DNA from: Candidatus Binatia bacterium
GTDB taxonomy: Bacteria > Desulfobacterota > Binatia > HRBIN30
Reading direction: 5' to 3'
NCBI GenBank assembly: GCA_023150935.1
Contig: JAKLJW010000001.1
Span: 267,877 to 331,876 of the forward strand
Length of the DNA stretch: 64,000 bases
The notes below the pieces were generated by a model. It was not told where the DNA came from. It did no database searches and saw only the letters and a program-made list of their open reading frames with translations. Below, piece by piece: positions 8,949-21,000 of the stretch. The position numbers were made by a program, and so were the translations under genes. Position 1 is the first letter of the stretch. Every line of letters starts with the position of its first letter.

Positions 8949-9661
8949 GCACGCTTGCCACGCTGGCGATCGCCGCGTTCGGGCTGGTGCTGCTGGCCGC
9001 GGGTGCCGGCCTCCCGGTGTTCGGGGATCCGCAGTCCACCGCGGCCCTGCACGTTTCGGCGGCGTACATCCGCGGTTCCTACGCGGACGCCCACACGCCC
9101 AACGTCGTGACGACGATGATTGCGGATTATCGCGGTTTCGACACGCTCGGCGAGACGGTCGTGGTATTCACCGCGGGGCTGGCCTGCATGCTGCTCCTGG
9201 CGGCGCCGCCGGGTGCCGGCATCCCGGCGATCGGGCGGCCGAAGGACAATGTCATTGCCGAGGTGGTAACCCGGGTAATGATCCCGGTCATTCAGTTGTT
9301 CGCGTTGTACGTGGTCTTTCACGGCCACTACAGCCCCGGCGGCGGGTTTCAGGGGGGTGCGTTGATAGCTGCCAGTGTGCTGCTTGCCCGGATTGTGTTC
9401 GGGCACGACCGCTCGCAAGCGCTATTTCCGGCCGGGCTCGCCACGCCGCTGGGGCTGGCCGGGTTGCTGGTCTATGCCGGTATCGGTCTGGTGGCGTTGC
9501 CGCTCGGGGGCAACCTGCTCGACTACGACAGGATCCCGGTCGATCTTCCGCCCGACGTGCTGCACAACTGGGGCATTCTCGGCGTCGAGATCGGTGTGGC
9601 GCTCGCGGTCAGCGGCACGCTCGTGGCGATCTTCGATTACCTCGCGACTGGCGGGCGGTAG
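8945..9661 (+). CDS. mnhB: MbhE-MnhB fusion subunit of Na+/H+ antiporter
   Basis: A 238-residue membrane protein. Residues 1-85 look like the MbhE module (HTPNVVTTMIADYRGFDTLGE then a hydrophobic helix), which elsewhere forms the very end of MnhA. Residues ~100-235 are MnhB, with FHGHYSPGGGFQGG and four to five helices. I take the TTG at 8945 as the start because it overlaps the previous TGA by four bases, like the other junctions of the operon, and places the first helix right after it. No ATG or GTG lies between this TTG and the first helix. The next start follows after 14 bases. Confidence 0.83.
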   Translation: MSTLATLAIAAFGLVLLAAGAGLPVFGDPQSTAALHVSAAYIRGSYADAHTPNVVTTMIADYRGFDTLGETVVVFTAGLACMLLLAAPPGAGIPAIGRPKDNVIAEVVTRVMIPVIQLFALYVVFHGHYSPGGGFQGGALIAASVLLARIVFGHDRSQALFPAGLATPLGLAGLLVYAGIGLVALPLGGNLLDYDRIPVDLPPDVLHNWGILGVEIGVALAVSGTLVAIFDYLATGGR

Positions 9662-9675
9662 GGGCGGCCGGCGGT

Positions 9676-10056
9676 ATGCGCGCATTATTGGTCGAGCGCT
9701 GGCCGTATGTCTTGACCGTGCTGATGCTGCTCATCGGGCTGCACGGCATGCTGGTCAAGCGGAACCTGATGAAGAAGCTCATCGGCATGAACATCTTCCA
9801 GGGGGCGATCATCCTGTTCTTCATCGTCTACGGGTACAAGACCGGCGGCACCGTGCCGGTGCTGGACCCGGAGATCGGAGCCGACCCGACTCGCTACGAC
9901 AACCCGATTCCGCACGGGCTGATGCTGACGGCGATCGTCGTATCGGTGGCGACCACGGGAGTTGCTCTGGCGCTGCTGATGCGCATCTACCGGGCGTTCG
10001 GCACCATCGACGAGGCGGAGTTGCTCGAGCGGATGAACGGCGGGGAGTCGCCGTAA
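9676..10056 (+). CDS. mnhC: Na+/H+ antiporter subunit C (MnhC, NuoK-like)
   Basis: A 126-residue, three-helix protein homologous to NuoK of complex I. It carries KKLIGMNIFQGAIILFFI in the region that contains the conserved acidic or polar residues of the family, and PIPHGLMLTAIVVSVATTGVALALL in helix 3, which is typical of MnhC. Its TAA overlaps the MnhD ATG by one base. Confidence 0.9.
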   Translation: MRALLVERWPYVLTVLMLLIGLHGMLVKRNLMKKLIGMNIFQGAIILFFIVYGYKTGGTVPVLDPEIGADPTRYDNPIPHGLMLTAIVVSVATTGVALALLMRIYRAFGTIDEAELLERMNGGESP

Positions 10057-11558
10057 TGCCGGCGCCGAACGAGAGCGTGTTGCCGATCGGCATCTCGGTA
10101 TTGTTGCTGGTCGGTGCCGTGCTCACTGTCGGCTTCGGGTTGGTCCGGCGCCGATTCGCTTGGCCGGTTGCCTTTGCGACGCTCGTTGGCGTTCTCGCGA
10201 ACGCCGTTGCGTTGCTCTTGGCGGTACTGGATGCCGGTCCGCTGCGCCACTCGCTGGGAGGCTGGGCGGCGCCGATCGGCATCGAGTACGTCGTCGATGG
10301 CCTGGGGGCGTTCGTGGTCACGGTGGTGGCGGGGATCGCGGTGGCGGTCGGATGGTACGCTCGCACGGCGGTGCGTCGCGAGACTCCGGATCGCGAGGTG
10401 GCGTTTCTCGGCATGCTGCTGACGCTCCTGCTCGGACTCACCGGCATGGTGCTGACGGGCGATCTGTTCAACCTCTACGTCTTCTTCGAGATCAGTGCGC
10501 TGGCCGGTTACGCGCTGCTGGCGGTGGGCGACCGGAAGGCGCCGGTGGCGAGCTTCCGGTACGTACTGGTCGGCACCACGGGTGCGTCGTTCTACCTGCT
10601 GGGCATCGGTCTTCTCTACGTGTTGACGGGAAGCCTCAACATGGCCGACGTGGCGCGCCTGTTGCCGTCGTTGCAGGACAACCCGGCGCTGCGCGTCGCG
10701 CTGGCCCTGATTGTCGTCGGGGTCGGCGTGAAGATGGCCGTGTTCCCGCTGTTCGGCTGGCAGCCGGACGCTTACACGTATGCGTGCAGCACGACCACGG
10801 CGCTGATCGCACCGGTGATGACGAAGGTGGCGGCGTTCGCGCTCCTGCGGGTGCTCTTCTTCGTGTTCGGTCTCGATCTGGTAATCCACTATCTGCCGGC
10901 CGGGGCGATCTTTTCCTGGATGTCCGCCGCCGGAATCGTGGTCGGATCCGTGATGGCGATCGCCCAGCGCGACGTCAAGCGGATGCTGGCGTACAGCTCG
11001 ATCGCTCAGGTCGGGTATATCGGCGTCGGGCTGGGGCTGGCGAATCCATGGGCGCTAACCGGCGCCATGCTGCACATCCTCAACCACGCGACGATGAAGT
11101 GCTGCCTGTTCCTGGTTACGGGCAGTGTCGCTCTGCACACGGGTCGGACCGCGGTTGTCGAGTACGACGGGCTCGGCCGCTGCATGCCGTGGAGCTTTGC
11201 GGCCTTCACGATTGCCGCGCTGGCGATGGTGGGCTTGCCGCCGACCAACGGGTTTTTCAGCAAGTGGTACCTGATACTCGGTACCATCCGTTCGGGCGAC
11301 TGGGGATTGGTTGTCGTGGTGGCCGGGTCGAGCCTGTTGACGGCGGTGTATTTTTTCCGCCTGTTGGAACGCGTCTACACCCGCGCCGTGGAGGTGGAGG
11401 CAGGTGGGGTGCCAACGGCGGACGCGCCGTTGGGGTTGCGCGTGCCGGCGCTGGCGCTCGGCGTCGGGGTGGTTGTGCTCGGATTGTGCAACGCCTGGTT
11501 CGTGACCGAGATCCTGCAGCCGGCCCTGCCGGTGGCGTCGCGATTGCCGGGGATGTGA
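10056..11558 (+). CDS. mnhD: Na+/H+ antiporter subunit D (MnhD)
   Basis: A 500-residue polytopic protein of the NuoL/M/N family, the presumed ion-translocating subunit. The TM5 glutamate lies in LFNLYVFFEISALAGYALL, the TM7 lysine in VGVGVKMAVFPLFGWQPDAY, and the TM8 lysine in MTKVAAFALL. All the ionisable residues expected for a proton path are therefore present. It begins at the ATG overlapping the MnhC stop and ends in a GTG/TGA overlap with a second homologue. Confidence 0.9.
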   Translation: MPAPNESVLPIGISVLLLVGAVLTVGFGLVRRRFAWPVAFATLVGVLANAVALLLAVLDAGPLRHSLGGWAAPIGIEYVVDGLGAFVVTVVAGIAVAVGWYARTAVRRETPDREVAFLGMLLTLLLGLTGMVLTGDLFNLYVFFEISALAGYALLAVGDRKAPVASFRYVLVGTTGASFYLLGIGLLYVLTGSLNMADVARLLPSLQDNPALRVALALIVVGVGVKMAVFPLFGWQPDAYTYACSTTTALIAPVMTKVAAFALLRVLFFVFGLDLVIHYLPAGAIFSWMSAAGIVVGSVMAIAQRDVKRMLAYSSIAQVGYIGVGLGLANPWALTGAMLHILNHATMKCCLFLVTGSVALHTGRTAVVEYDGLGRCMPWSFAAFTIAALAMVGLPPTNGFFSKWYLILGTIRSGDWGLVVVVAGSSLLTAVYFFRLLERVYTRAVEVEAGGVPTADAPLGLRVPALALGVGVVVLGLCNAWFVTEILQPALPVASRLPGM

Positions 11559-13060
11559 CCGTGGATCCGCACGCCGTTGCCTCCGTTCGTCCGCTGCTCG
11601 CGATTCTGGTTTCGTTGCTGGCGGTGCCGCCGATCGTTGCGAGCGATTCGCGGCCGAACTTGCGCGAGGCGTGGAGTCTGCTGGCGGCGACGGCGAAAGC
11701 GGCCCTGGTGCTGTCGATGTTGCCGGCGGTGCTGTCGGGCGAGCAGCTCGTTTGTAAGCTCTGGCAGATATCGCCGGGGGTCGAGCTGGCGCTCAGAGTG
11801 GACGCGCTGGGTCTCGTGTTTGCGATGGTGGCCAGCACGCTGTGGGTGCTCACGTCGGTCTATTCCATCGGTTATGTGCGGGGTGCGCAGGAGCGCAGGC
11901 AGACCCGGTACTTCGCCAGCTTCGCGCTGTGCCTGGCGGCGACCATTGGCATTGCCTTCGCCGCCAATCTGCTCACGTTCCTGGTGTTTTTCGAGATGCT
12001 GACCGTCGCCACCTATCCGCTTGTCCTGCACAAGGAGACGCTGTCGGCGCGGCGGGGCGCCCACGTCTACCTCGCCTACACGCTGCCGGCGGGTCTGGCG
12101 TTGCTGGTTGCGGTGGGGCTGACGTGGTCGATTGCCGGCACGCTCAGCTTCGTTCCCGGCGGGTTTATCGAGCGCGGCATGGCGGCCGACTCGACGCTGG
12201 CGTTGTTGTTTCTGCTTTACGTTCTCGGTGTCGGTGTGAAGGCCGGGTTGATGCCGCTGCACGCCTGGTTGCCCGCGGCCATGGTGGCCCCGACGCCGGT
12301 GAGTGCGTTGCTGCACGCCGTTGCGGTGGTCAAGGCGGGGGTGTTCGGGGTGCTGCGGGTGACCGGTTTCGTCTTCGGTCCGGCCTTGCTCGGCGACCTC
12401 GGGTTGGGGACCGTGCTGGCATGGGTCGCCTGCGCGACCCTGCTGGCGGCCTCGTTGCTGGCGCTGGCGCAGGACAACCTGAAGCGGCGTTTGGCGTACA
12501 GCACGGTCGGGCACCTGGGTTACATCGTTCTCGGCGCGGCTCTGGCCAATGTCTGGAGTTGGAGCGGTGCCGTCCTGCACCTGGTGTTTCACGCGACGAT
12601 GAAGATCACGTTGTTCTTCTGTGCGGGGGCGATTTACGTGCGCACGCACCACGAAAGCATCCGCGAACTCGACGGTATCGGCCGGCAGATGCCGGTGACG
12701 ATGGCGGCGTTTGCGATCGCCAGCCTCGGCCTGGCCGGGGTGCCGGGTGTGAACGGGTTCCTCAGCAAGTGGGGCCTGGCGTCGGGGGCGATCGCGGCGG
12801 AGCAGTGGTGGTTCGCGGCCGCGCTGGCCTTGAGTGGCGTGCTCAACGCCGCGTACTTCTTCCCGATCGTGCATGCGGCGTTTTTCCGGCGCAGTCCGGC
12901 GTATCCGCGCTTCGGCGAGGCGAGTCCGCTGCTGGTCGTGCCGCTGGTTGTCACCGCGCTGGCGTCATTGTTGCTCGGGATCGTTCCCGACCTCGGGTTG
13001 CGGGTATGGACGCTCGCGCTCGGAACGGCGGCGCGAGTGACGGGGGGAGCGCTGCCATGA
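11555..13060 (+). CDS. Second NuoL/M/N-family antiporter subunit
   Basis: A 501-residue polytopic homologue of MnhD/NuoM. The TM5 glutamate (FLVFFEMLTVATYPLVL), the TM7 lysine (LGVGVKAGLMPLHAWLP) and the TM8 lysine (VVKAGVFGVLRV) are all present, so it should be able to move protons. The start is taken as GTG 11555 overlapping the MnhD stop; GTG 11561 is an alternative two codons later. Extra MnhD-like subunits in an Mrp operon are known from some archaeal and deep-branching bacterial clusters. The exact role here is inferred. Confidence 0.82.
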   Translation: MTVDPHAVASVRPLLAILVSLLAVPPIVASDSRPNLREAWSLLAATAKAALVLSMLPAVLSGEQLVCKLWQISPGVELALRVDALGLVFAMVASTLWVLTSVYSIGYVRGAQERRQTRYFASFALCLAATIGIAFAANLLTFLVFFEMLTVATYPLVLHKETLSARRGAHVYLAYTLPAGLALLVAVGLTWSIAGTLSFVPGGFIERGMAADSTLALLFLLYVLGVGVKAGLMPLHAWLPAAMVAPTPVSALLHAVAVVKAGVFGVLRVTGFVFGPALLGDLGLGTVLAWVACATLLAASLLALAQDNLKRRLAYSTVGHLGYIVLGAALANVWSWSGAVLHLVFHATMKITLFFCAGAIYVRTHHESIRELDGIGRQMPVTMAAFAIASLGLAGVPGVNGFLSKWGLASGAIAAEQWWFAAALALSGVLNAAYFFPIVHAAFFRRSPAYPRFGEASPLLVVPLVVTALASLLLGIVPDLGLRVWTLALGTAARVTGGALP

Positions 13061-13311
13061 AGTTGGCGTCGCCGAGCCGGCGCGCCCGCTGGGTTGCGGC
13101 CGTCGCGGGTGCCCTGGCCGTGGCCCTGCCGGTGGCGTTTCATGTCGAGCAACACTATCCGTGGGACGCGATTCCTGGGTTCTACGCGATTTACGGTGCG
13201 CTCGGGTGCGCCGCGCTGGTGGCGGCGAGCAAGTGGCTCGGCAAGGCATTGCTGCAGCGGCCCGAGGACTGGTACGGCCGCGACGATATGCCGGGAGGAC
13301 GAGAGCGATGA
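13057..13311 (+). CDS. Small membrane protein of antiporter operon
   Basis: An 84-residue protein with two hydrophobic helices (about 11-28 and 42-62) and a polar C-terminus KALLQRPEDWYGRDDMPGG. It is overlapped by four bases at both ends by NuoL/M/N-like genes, so it is surely translated with them. I do not recognise a named family. A short two-helix protein between MnhD-like genes would fit an accessory subunit. Confidence 0.7.
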   Translation: MKLASPSRRARWVAAVAGALAVALPVAFHVEQHYPWDAIPGFYAIYGALGCAALVAASKWLGKALLQRPEDWYGRDDMPGGRER

Positions 13312-15038
13312 CGGCGTTGCCCCCGGCGCTGCTGTTGGTCGCCGCGGCGCTGCTGGTTGCCGTGTTGCCGCGTGTGGCGCGCGGGGCGGTCTGCATCGTC
13401 GCCCCGTTGGGCACTCTGACGTACATCGTTACCGCGGTCCCCGCGGGTACGCGGATTGGGTACCCGTTTCTGGCCTACACGCTCGAGATCGTTCGTGCCG
13501 ACCCGCTGGCGTTGTTGTTCGGCGGCATCTTCTGCGCGATCGCCGCGATCGCGGCGCTGTACGCGTGGCACGAGGGAGATGTCCTGCAGCAGGTGGCGGC
13601 GCTGCTCTATGCGGCCGGGGCCGTCGGCGTGAGCTTCGCCGGCGACCTGCTTACCTTCTATGCCTTCTGGGAGCTGATGGCGGTTGCGGCGACGGTGCTG
13701 GTGTGGTCGCGCCGCACGGTGGCGAGCGGACGAGCCGGTACCCGCTACCTGCTCGTTCACGTCGCGGGAGGTGCCGTGCTCCTGCTCGGAATCCTCTTGT
13801 ACGTTCACGCGACGGGCTCGCTGCTGTTCCGGCTCTTCGATCCCGATGCGGCGCCGGCCGGCACGTGGCTCATTCTGATCGGCGTCTGTGTGAATGCCGC
13901 CATTCCGCCGCTCGGGGCGTGGTTGCCGGACGCCTACCCGCGGGCGACGGTGACCGGCGCCGTGTTTCTGTCTGCGCTGACGACCAAGGCGGCGGTTTAT
14001 GCCCTTCTGCGGGGCTTTGCCGGCTGGGACATCCTGGTTCCGGCGGGGGTTACGATGGCGCTCTACGGCGTGGTGTATGCCGTGCTCGCCAACGATATTC
14101 GGGAGCTGCTCGCCTACCACATCATCTCGCAGGTGGGCTACATGGTGGCCGGTGCCGGCATCGGTACCGAGATGGCAGTCAACGGCGCGGCGGCCCACGC
14201 CGTATGTCACATTCTTTACAAGTCGCTGCTGTTCATGGGTGCGGGGGCCGTGATTCAAACCACGGGGCGCAGCCGGCTCAGTGACCTGGGCGGATTTGCC
14301 GCACGCCAGCGGGTGGTGTTGGCGCTGTACATGATCGGGGCGTTTTCCATCAGCGGCTTTCCTTTATGGAACGGTTTTGTGAGTAAGCCGATGATCCTTG
14401 CTGCCGCCGGCGCGGTGCATCTCGACTGGGTCGTTCTGTTGCTGACGCTGGCGTCTATCGGGACCTTCCTGCACACCGGCCTGAAGCTGCCGTACTTCAC
14501 CTGGATGGGCCCGGACCGTGGCATCAATCCCGGCGCGGCGCCCGTCAACATGGTTCTTGCCATGGCGGTGGCCGCGGTGCTGTGTACGGCGATCGGCATA
14601 GCGCCCGGTTTGCTTTATCGATTCCTGCCCTACGCCACCGACTACCAGCCATACAACGCGACGCATCTGATCGAGGTCGTGCAGCTTCTGCTGTTCACTT
14701 TCTTCTCTTTCTACCTGTTCATTCCGAGCCTCGGCGGCGAGCGTACGCTATCGATCGATACCGACGTGGTCTACCGCAAATCGGCTGCCTTCATGCGAGC
14801 GATTTTCGTTGGCGGCCTTAACCGGGCCTTCGGTGGAGTCGAGGCGATTGCCGAACGCGTCGCGCACGGGGCCCAGACGGCGTTGCTGGACCCCACCGCG
14901 TGGGGTCGGGACCGGCGCGGTGCGCCACGCGGGTTCGACCCGGACCGCTCGCGGCCGCCGCTGCTGACGCCGCTGCTCATTACCATCGTGACGGTCGTCG
15001 TCATCGCCATAGCCCTTCTGTCCGCCGGCGGCGGGTGA
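13308..15038 (+). CDS. Third NuoL/M/N-family antiporter subunit
   Basis: A 576-residue polytopic protein, last gene of the antiporter operon. TM5 has GDLLTFYAFWELMAVAATVLVW with the conserved glutamate. At the place where the family normally has the TM7 lysine (GvgvKaa.PlHaWLPdA) it reads IGVCVNAAIPPLGAWLPDA, with Asn replacing Lys and Gly replacing His. The TM8 lysine remains (LTTKAAVYALLRG). The C-terminus has the extended amphipathic region found in larger MnhA/NuoL-like subunits (from about residue 475, DTDVVYRKS). The substituted residues suggest an altered or structural role compared with the other two homologues. Confidence 0.82.
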   Translation: MTALPPALLLVAAALLVAVLPRVARGAVCIVAPLGTLTYIVTAVPAGTRIGYPFLAYTLEIVRADPLALLFGGIFCAIAAIAALYAWHEGDVLQQVAALLYAAGAVGVSFAGDLLTFYAFWELMAVAATVLVWSRRTVASGRAGTRYLLVHVAGGAVLLLGILLYVHATGSLLFRLFDPDAAPAGTWLILIGVCVNAAIPPLGAWLPDAYPRATVTGAVFLSALTTKAAVYALLRGFAGWDILVPAGVTMALYGVVYAVLANDIRELLAYHIISQVGYMVAGAGIGTEMAVNGAAAHAVCHILYKSLLFMGAGAVIQTTGRSRLSDLGGFAARQRVVLALYMIGAFSISGFPLWNGFVSKPMILAAAGAVHLDWVVLLLTLASIGTFLHTGLKLPYFTWMGPDRGINPGAAPVNMVLAMAVAAVLCTAIGIAPGLLYRFLPYATDYQPYNATHLIEVVQLLLFTFFSFYLFIPSLGGERTLSIDTDVVYRKSAAFMRAIFVGGLNRAFGGVEAIAERVAHGAQTALLDPTAWGRDRRGAPRGFDPDRSRPPLLTPLLITIVTVVVIAIALLSAGGG

Positions 15039-15082
15039 GCGGCGTTACCTGGCGGGCAGCAGAGCGGTCCCGCACGCGATTC

Positions 15083-15110
15083 TCCCCCTCGATACGGCCA
15101 CCGGAAAACC
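15083..15110. repeat. Half copy of dispersed hairpin element
   Basis: The bases ccctcgatacggccaccgg and following match the right inner arm of the hairpin elements (compare 15810-15830 and 30408-30425), but the left arm is missing. It lies just downstream of the antiporter operon and upstream of the response regulator, and looks like a decayed or partial copy. Confidence 0.5.
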
Positions 15111-15185
15111 GTAAGATGCTGCCAAACCACTTGTGTCTCGTGTCGAATGGTTGCGGGCTCACGTTCCGATGCGCCGGAGGGTGGG

Positions 15186-15602
15186 ATGCGAAACCGACGG
15201 ATCTTGCTGATCGAAGATAACCCCGACGACCAGGAGTTGGCGCTCAGCGTTCTCGATCGGGTGGAACTGGGTGCGCAGGTCGAGGTGGCCGCCGACGGGG
15301 TCGAAGGGCTGGATCGCCTGCTGGCTACGGGCGCGTCGCGGCCGGCCCTGGTGTTGCTCGACCTGAAGCTGCCGCGTCTGGATGGCTTCGACGTTCTGCG
15401 GCGAATCCGCTCGGAGGCGCGCACGGCTTATACCCCGGTCGTCGTCTTCACGTCCTCGGGGGAGCGCTCCGACCTGCAGAGGTGTTACGAGCTGGGTTGC
15501 AACAGTTACGTGCAAAAGCCGGTGGATGCCACTGCCTTCGCGGCCACCGTCCGCGACATCGCCATGTACTGGTTGGGTCGCAACGAGGGGTTGGTCGATT
15601 GA
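15186..15602 (+). CDS. Rcp1-type single-domain response regulator
   Basis: A 138-residue stand-alone receiver. Acidic residues Glu10-Asp11, phosphoacceptor Asp59 (LVLLDLKLPRLDG), Thr89 and Lys111 (YVQKP) are all present, and the extended loop IEDNPDDQEL is typical of Rcp1/phytochrome-partner regulators. It has no output domain, so it probably acts in a phosphorelay or by protein contact. The ATG at 15186 is preceded by GGAGG at 15176-15180. The kinases at 0.2-7 kb are plausible partners, but no link is shown beyond proximity. Confidence 0.88.
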   Translation: MRNRRILLIEDNPDDQELALSVLDRVELGAQVEVAADGVEGLDRLLATGASRPALVLLDLKLPRLDGFDVLRRIRSEARTAYTPVVVFTSSGERSDLQRCYELGCNSYVQKPVDATAFAATVRDIAMYWLGRNEGLVD

Positions 15603-15969
15603 GGCGGATGGGCAAGTGCGACCGGCCATTCCCGCGGATCGAGGTGGAACGCGATCTCCGAGCGCGTTCGCATGCGGACTGTTTTACGATTTCCGAGTTT
15701 GCGCGCACGGCGCGAGGAACCTTCAAGACGATCGAGGAGCGGTGCGCCACCGTTCGTGCCGAGTAGCGCCGTTTTTTCAGGCGCGTATCGAGGCACGTCT
15801 GGTGTGACCCCTCGATACGGCCCCTGAACAAACGGGTTCTACTCGGGGCGAACGGGGAGTTGCGGGCATTGGGTTGCGGGCGGTAGCCCGCGCTGGGGTG
15901 GAACGCGATCTCCGAGCGCGTTCGCGCCGGATGCGCATGCACAAGAATCGCCAAGCAGTGGGCTGCGAG
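15603..15969. repeat. Repeat-filled intergenic region
   Basis: 367 bases between the convergent response regulator and argJ. It holds hairpin copy 2 (15750-15855). Flanking it is a 29-base direct repeat (15643-15671 and 15897-15925) containing gaacgcgatctccgagcg. The sequence ttgggttgcgggcg (15869-15882) is also seen at 30469-30482 and 30626-30639. No reading frame in it looks like a gene. Confidence 0.7.
15750..15855. repeat. Dispersed hairpin element, copy 2
   Basis: Inverted repeat with arms cgttcgtgccgagtag (15751-15766) and ctactcggggcgaacg (15839-15854), plus inner arms gtatcgagg and cccctcgatac. It is homologous to the elements at 3958 and 30343. Homology with the 30.3 kb copy continues upstream (acgatttccg and gtttgcgcgcac at 15684-15708 and 30279-30302). 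Confidence 0.85.
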
Positions 15970-17208
15970 CTACGTACGGTAATCGGAATTGAACCGCACG
16001 TAGTCGACGGTCAGGTCGGACATCATGCGATGCGCCGTCGCGTTGCCGGCGTGGAGGTGAAGCGTCAGCGTGAATTCCGGCCGTTGCACGACGGCGGCAG
16101 CCCTGGCCTCGATCCGGCCCACCGTTTCGCGCCCGGCCCTTACGACCTGGACGTCGTCGAGGAAAACGTCCAGCCGGTCCGGGTCGAAGTGGGCCCCGCT
16201 GTATCCGGCGGCGCAGACGATGCGCCCGGTGTAGGGATCGCCGCCGAAGAACGCCGCCTTGCACAGCGGCGAGCGGGCGATGGTATCGGCGACCCGCTCG
16301 GCGTCACGCCGTGTACGCGCCCCGTGAATACGCACGTCGACGACCCTGGTCGCTCCTTCGCCGTCCTTGACGATCTGGCGCGCGAGGGTTCGCAGGACCC
16401 TAACCGCGGCGCCGCAGAACGCGGGAAACTCCGCGGACGCGACGGTAATTGGCGTATTTCCTGCCAATCCGTTGGCGAGCAGGACGATGGTGTCGTTAGT
16501 ACTCGTGTCGCCGTCGACGACGATGGCGTTGAAGGATTGCGGAAGCGCGGCGGCCAGCACGCGGCGCAGGGCGGCGACGGAAACCGCCGCGTCGGTAAAT
16601 ACGTACGCCAGAGTGGTCGCATGGGGGTGGACGGTCCGGTTTGCGAGAGCGAGCCGCGGCGCGATCATGCCGGCACCCTTGGCCATACCCGCGAGGGTGA
16701 CCTCGCGTTCGCCGACGACGAGACCCTCGACGGCGAACTTCGGGAACGCATCGGTGGTCATGATCCCGGCAAGCGCGTCGTGAAATCCGTGCGTGGATAG
16801 TGCCGCGCAGGCCGCGGCCACGCCGTCGCAGAGCCGGTCGCGTGGCGGCGCCACGCCGATGCGGCCGGTAGAGGATGGCAGCACCAGAGCTTCGGAGATG
16901 CCGAGGGCGCGGGCGGCGGTCTTGCACATGGCCCGTGCCGTCGCCAGGCCGTCGCGGCCGGTATAAGCGTTGGCGTTGCCGCTGTTGACGACGATGGCCT
17001 GCAGGCGCCCGGAGGCGGCCCGGGGGCGACCGACCACGACGGGGGCGGCCTGAACGCGATTGGTGGTGAAGGCGGCAGCGGCGGTGGCCGGAACCGCAGA
17101 AGCGATCACCGCCACGTCGCGGGCACCGCCGGCCTTCAAGCCGCAGGTTGCACCCGCGAAGCGAAACCCCGCGACCCGGACCGGAATCGGAGCGACGTCG
17201 AGCTTCAT
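15970..17208 (-). CDS. argJ: Glutamate N-acetyltransferase / ArgJ
   Basis: Ornithine/glutamate N-acetyltransferase of the arginine pathway: it recycles the acetyl group from N-acetylornithine to glutamate, and in bifunctional forms also uses acetyl-CoA. At 412 residues it is of normal length. ArgJ enzymes self-cleave at an Ala-Thr bond in a motif like KGxGMI...ATML; here KGAGMIAP is followed by HATTLAYVFTDA, giving Thr198 as the predicted nucleophile. The signature VVDGDTSTNDT is also present, as is NSGNANAYTG. Whether it is mono- or bifunctional cannot be told from the sequence. No other arginine gene is adjacent; secA follows upstream after 61 bases on the same strand. Confidence 0.93.
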   Translation of the reverse strand: MKLDVAPIPVRVAGFRFAGATCGLKAGGARDVAVIASAVPATAAAAFTTNRVQAAPVVVGRPRAASGRLQAIVVNSGNANAYTGRDGLATARAMCKTAARALGISEALVLPSSTGRIGVAPPRDRLCDGVAAACAALSTHGFHDALAGIMTTDAFPKFAVEGLVVGEREVTLAGMAKGAGMIAPRLALANRTVHPHATTLAYVFTDAAVSVAALRRVLAAALPQSFNAIVVDGDTSTNDTIVLLANGLAGNTPITVASAEFPAFCGAAVRVLRTLARQIVKDGEGATRVVDVRIHGARTRRDAERVADTIARSPLCKAAFFGGDPYTGRIVCAAGYSGAHFDPDRLDVFLDDVQVVRAGRETVGRIEARAAAVVQRPEFTLTLHLHAGNATAHRMMSDLTVDYVRFNSDYRT

Positions 17209-17269
17209 GGTCGCGCGGGACCGCCACGGAACGCGGAAAGGCGCCGTCCTCGCGCCGCGGCCGCGCGGC

Positions 17270-20878
<3,609 letters not shown>

Positions 20879-21000
20879 GACAACCGGCCCATATCCTGTG
20901 ATGGGGCCGCCAGGCCCCGATAGTGCTTGCGTAAGTGCTCGCAGACGTTAGCAGGTCGGCCGCCGCGATGCACGCCGGCGCGGCAGCCCGGAGGCGGCGT

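Noticed and set aside
7524..15038. Respiratory complex I (nuo) operon
   Set aside because: Only NuoK- and NuoL/M/N-like membrane subunits are present, together with MnhE, F, G and B; no NuoA-J or quinone/NADH module is seen.
7524..15038. Membrane-bound hydrogenase (Mbh/Ech) cluster
   Set aside because: The antiporter modules resemble Mbh, but no NiFe large or small subunit or maturation gene lies nearby.
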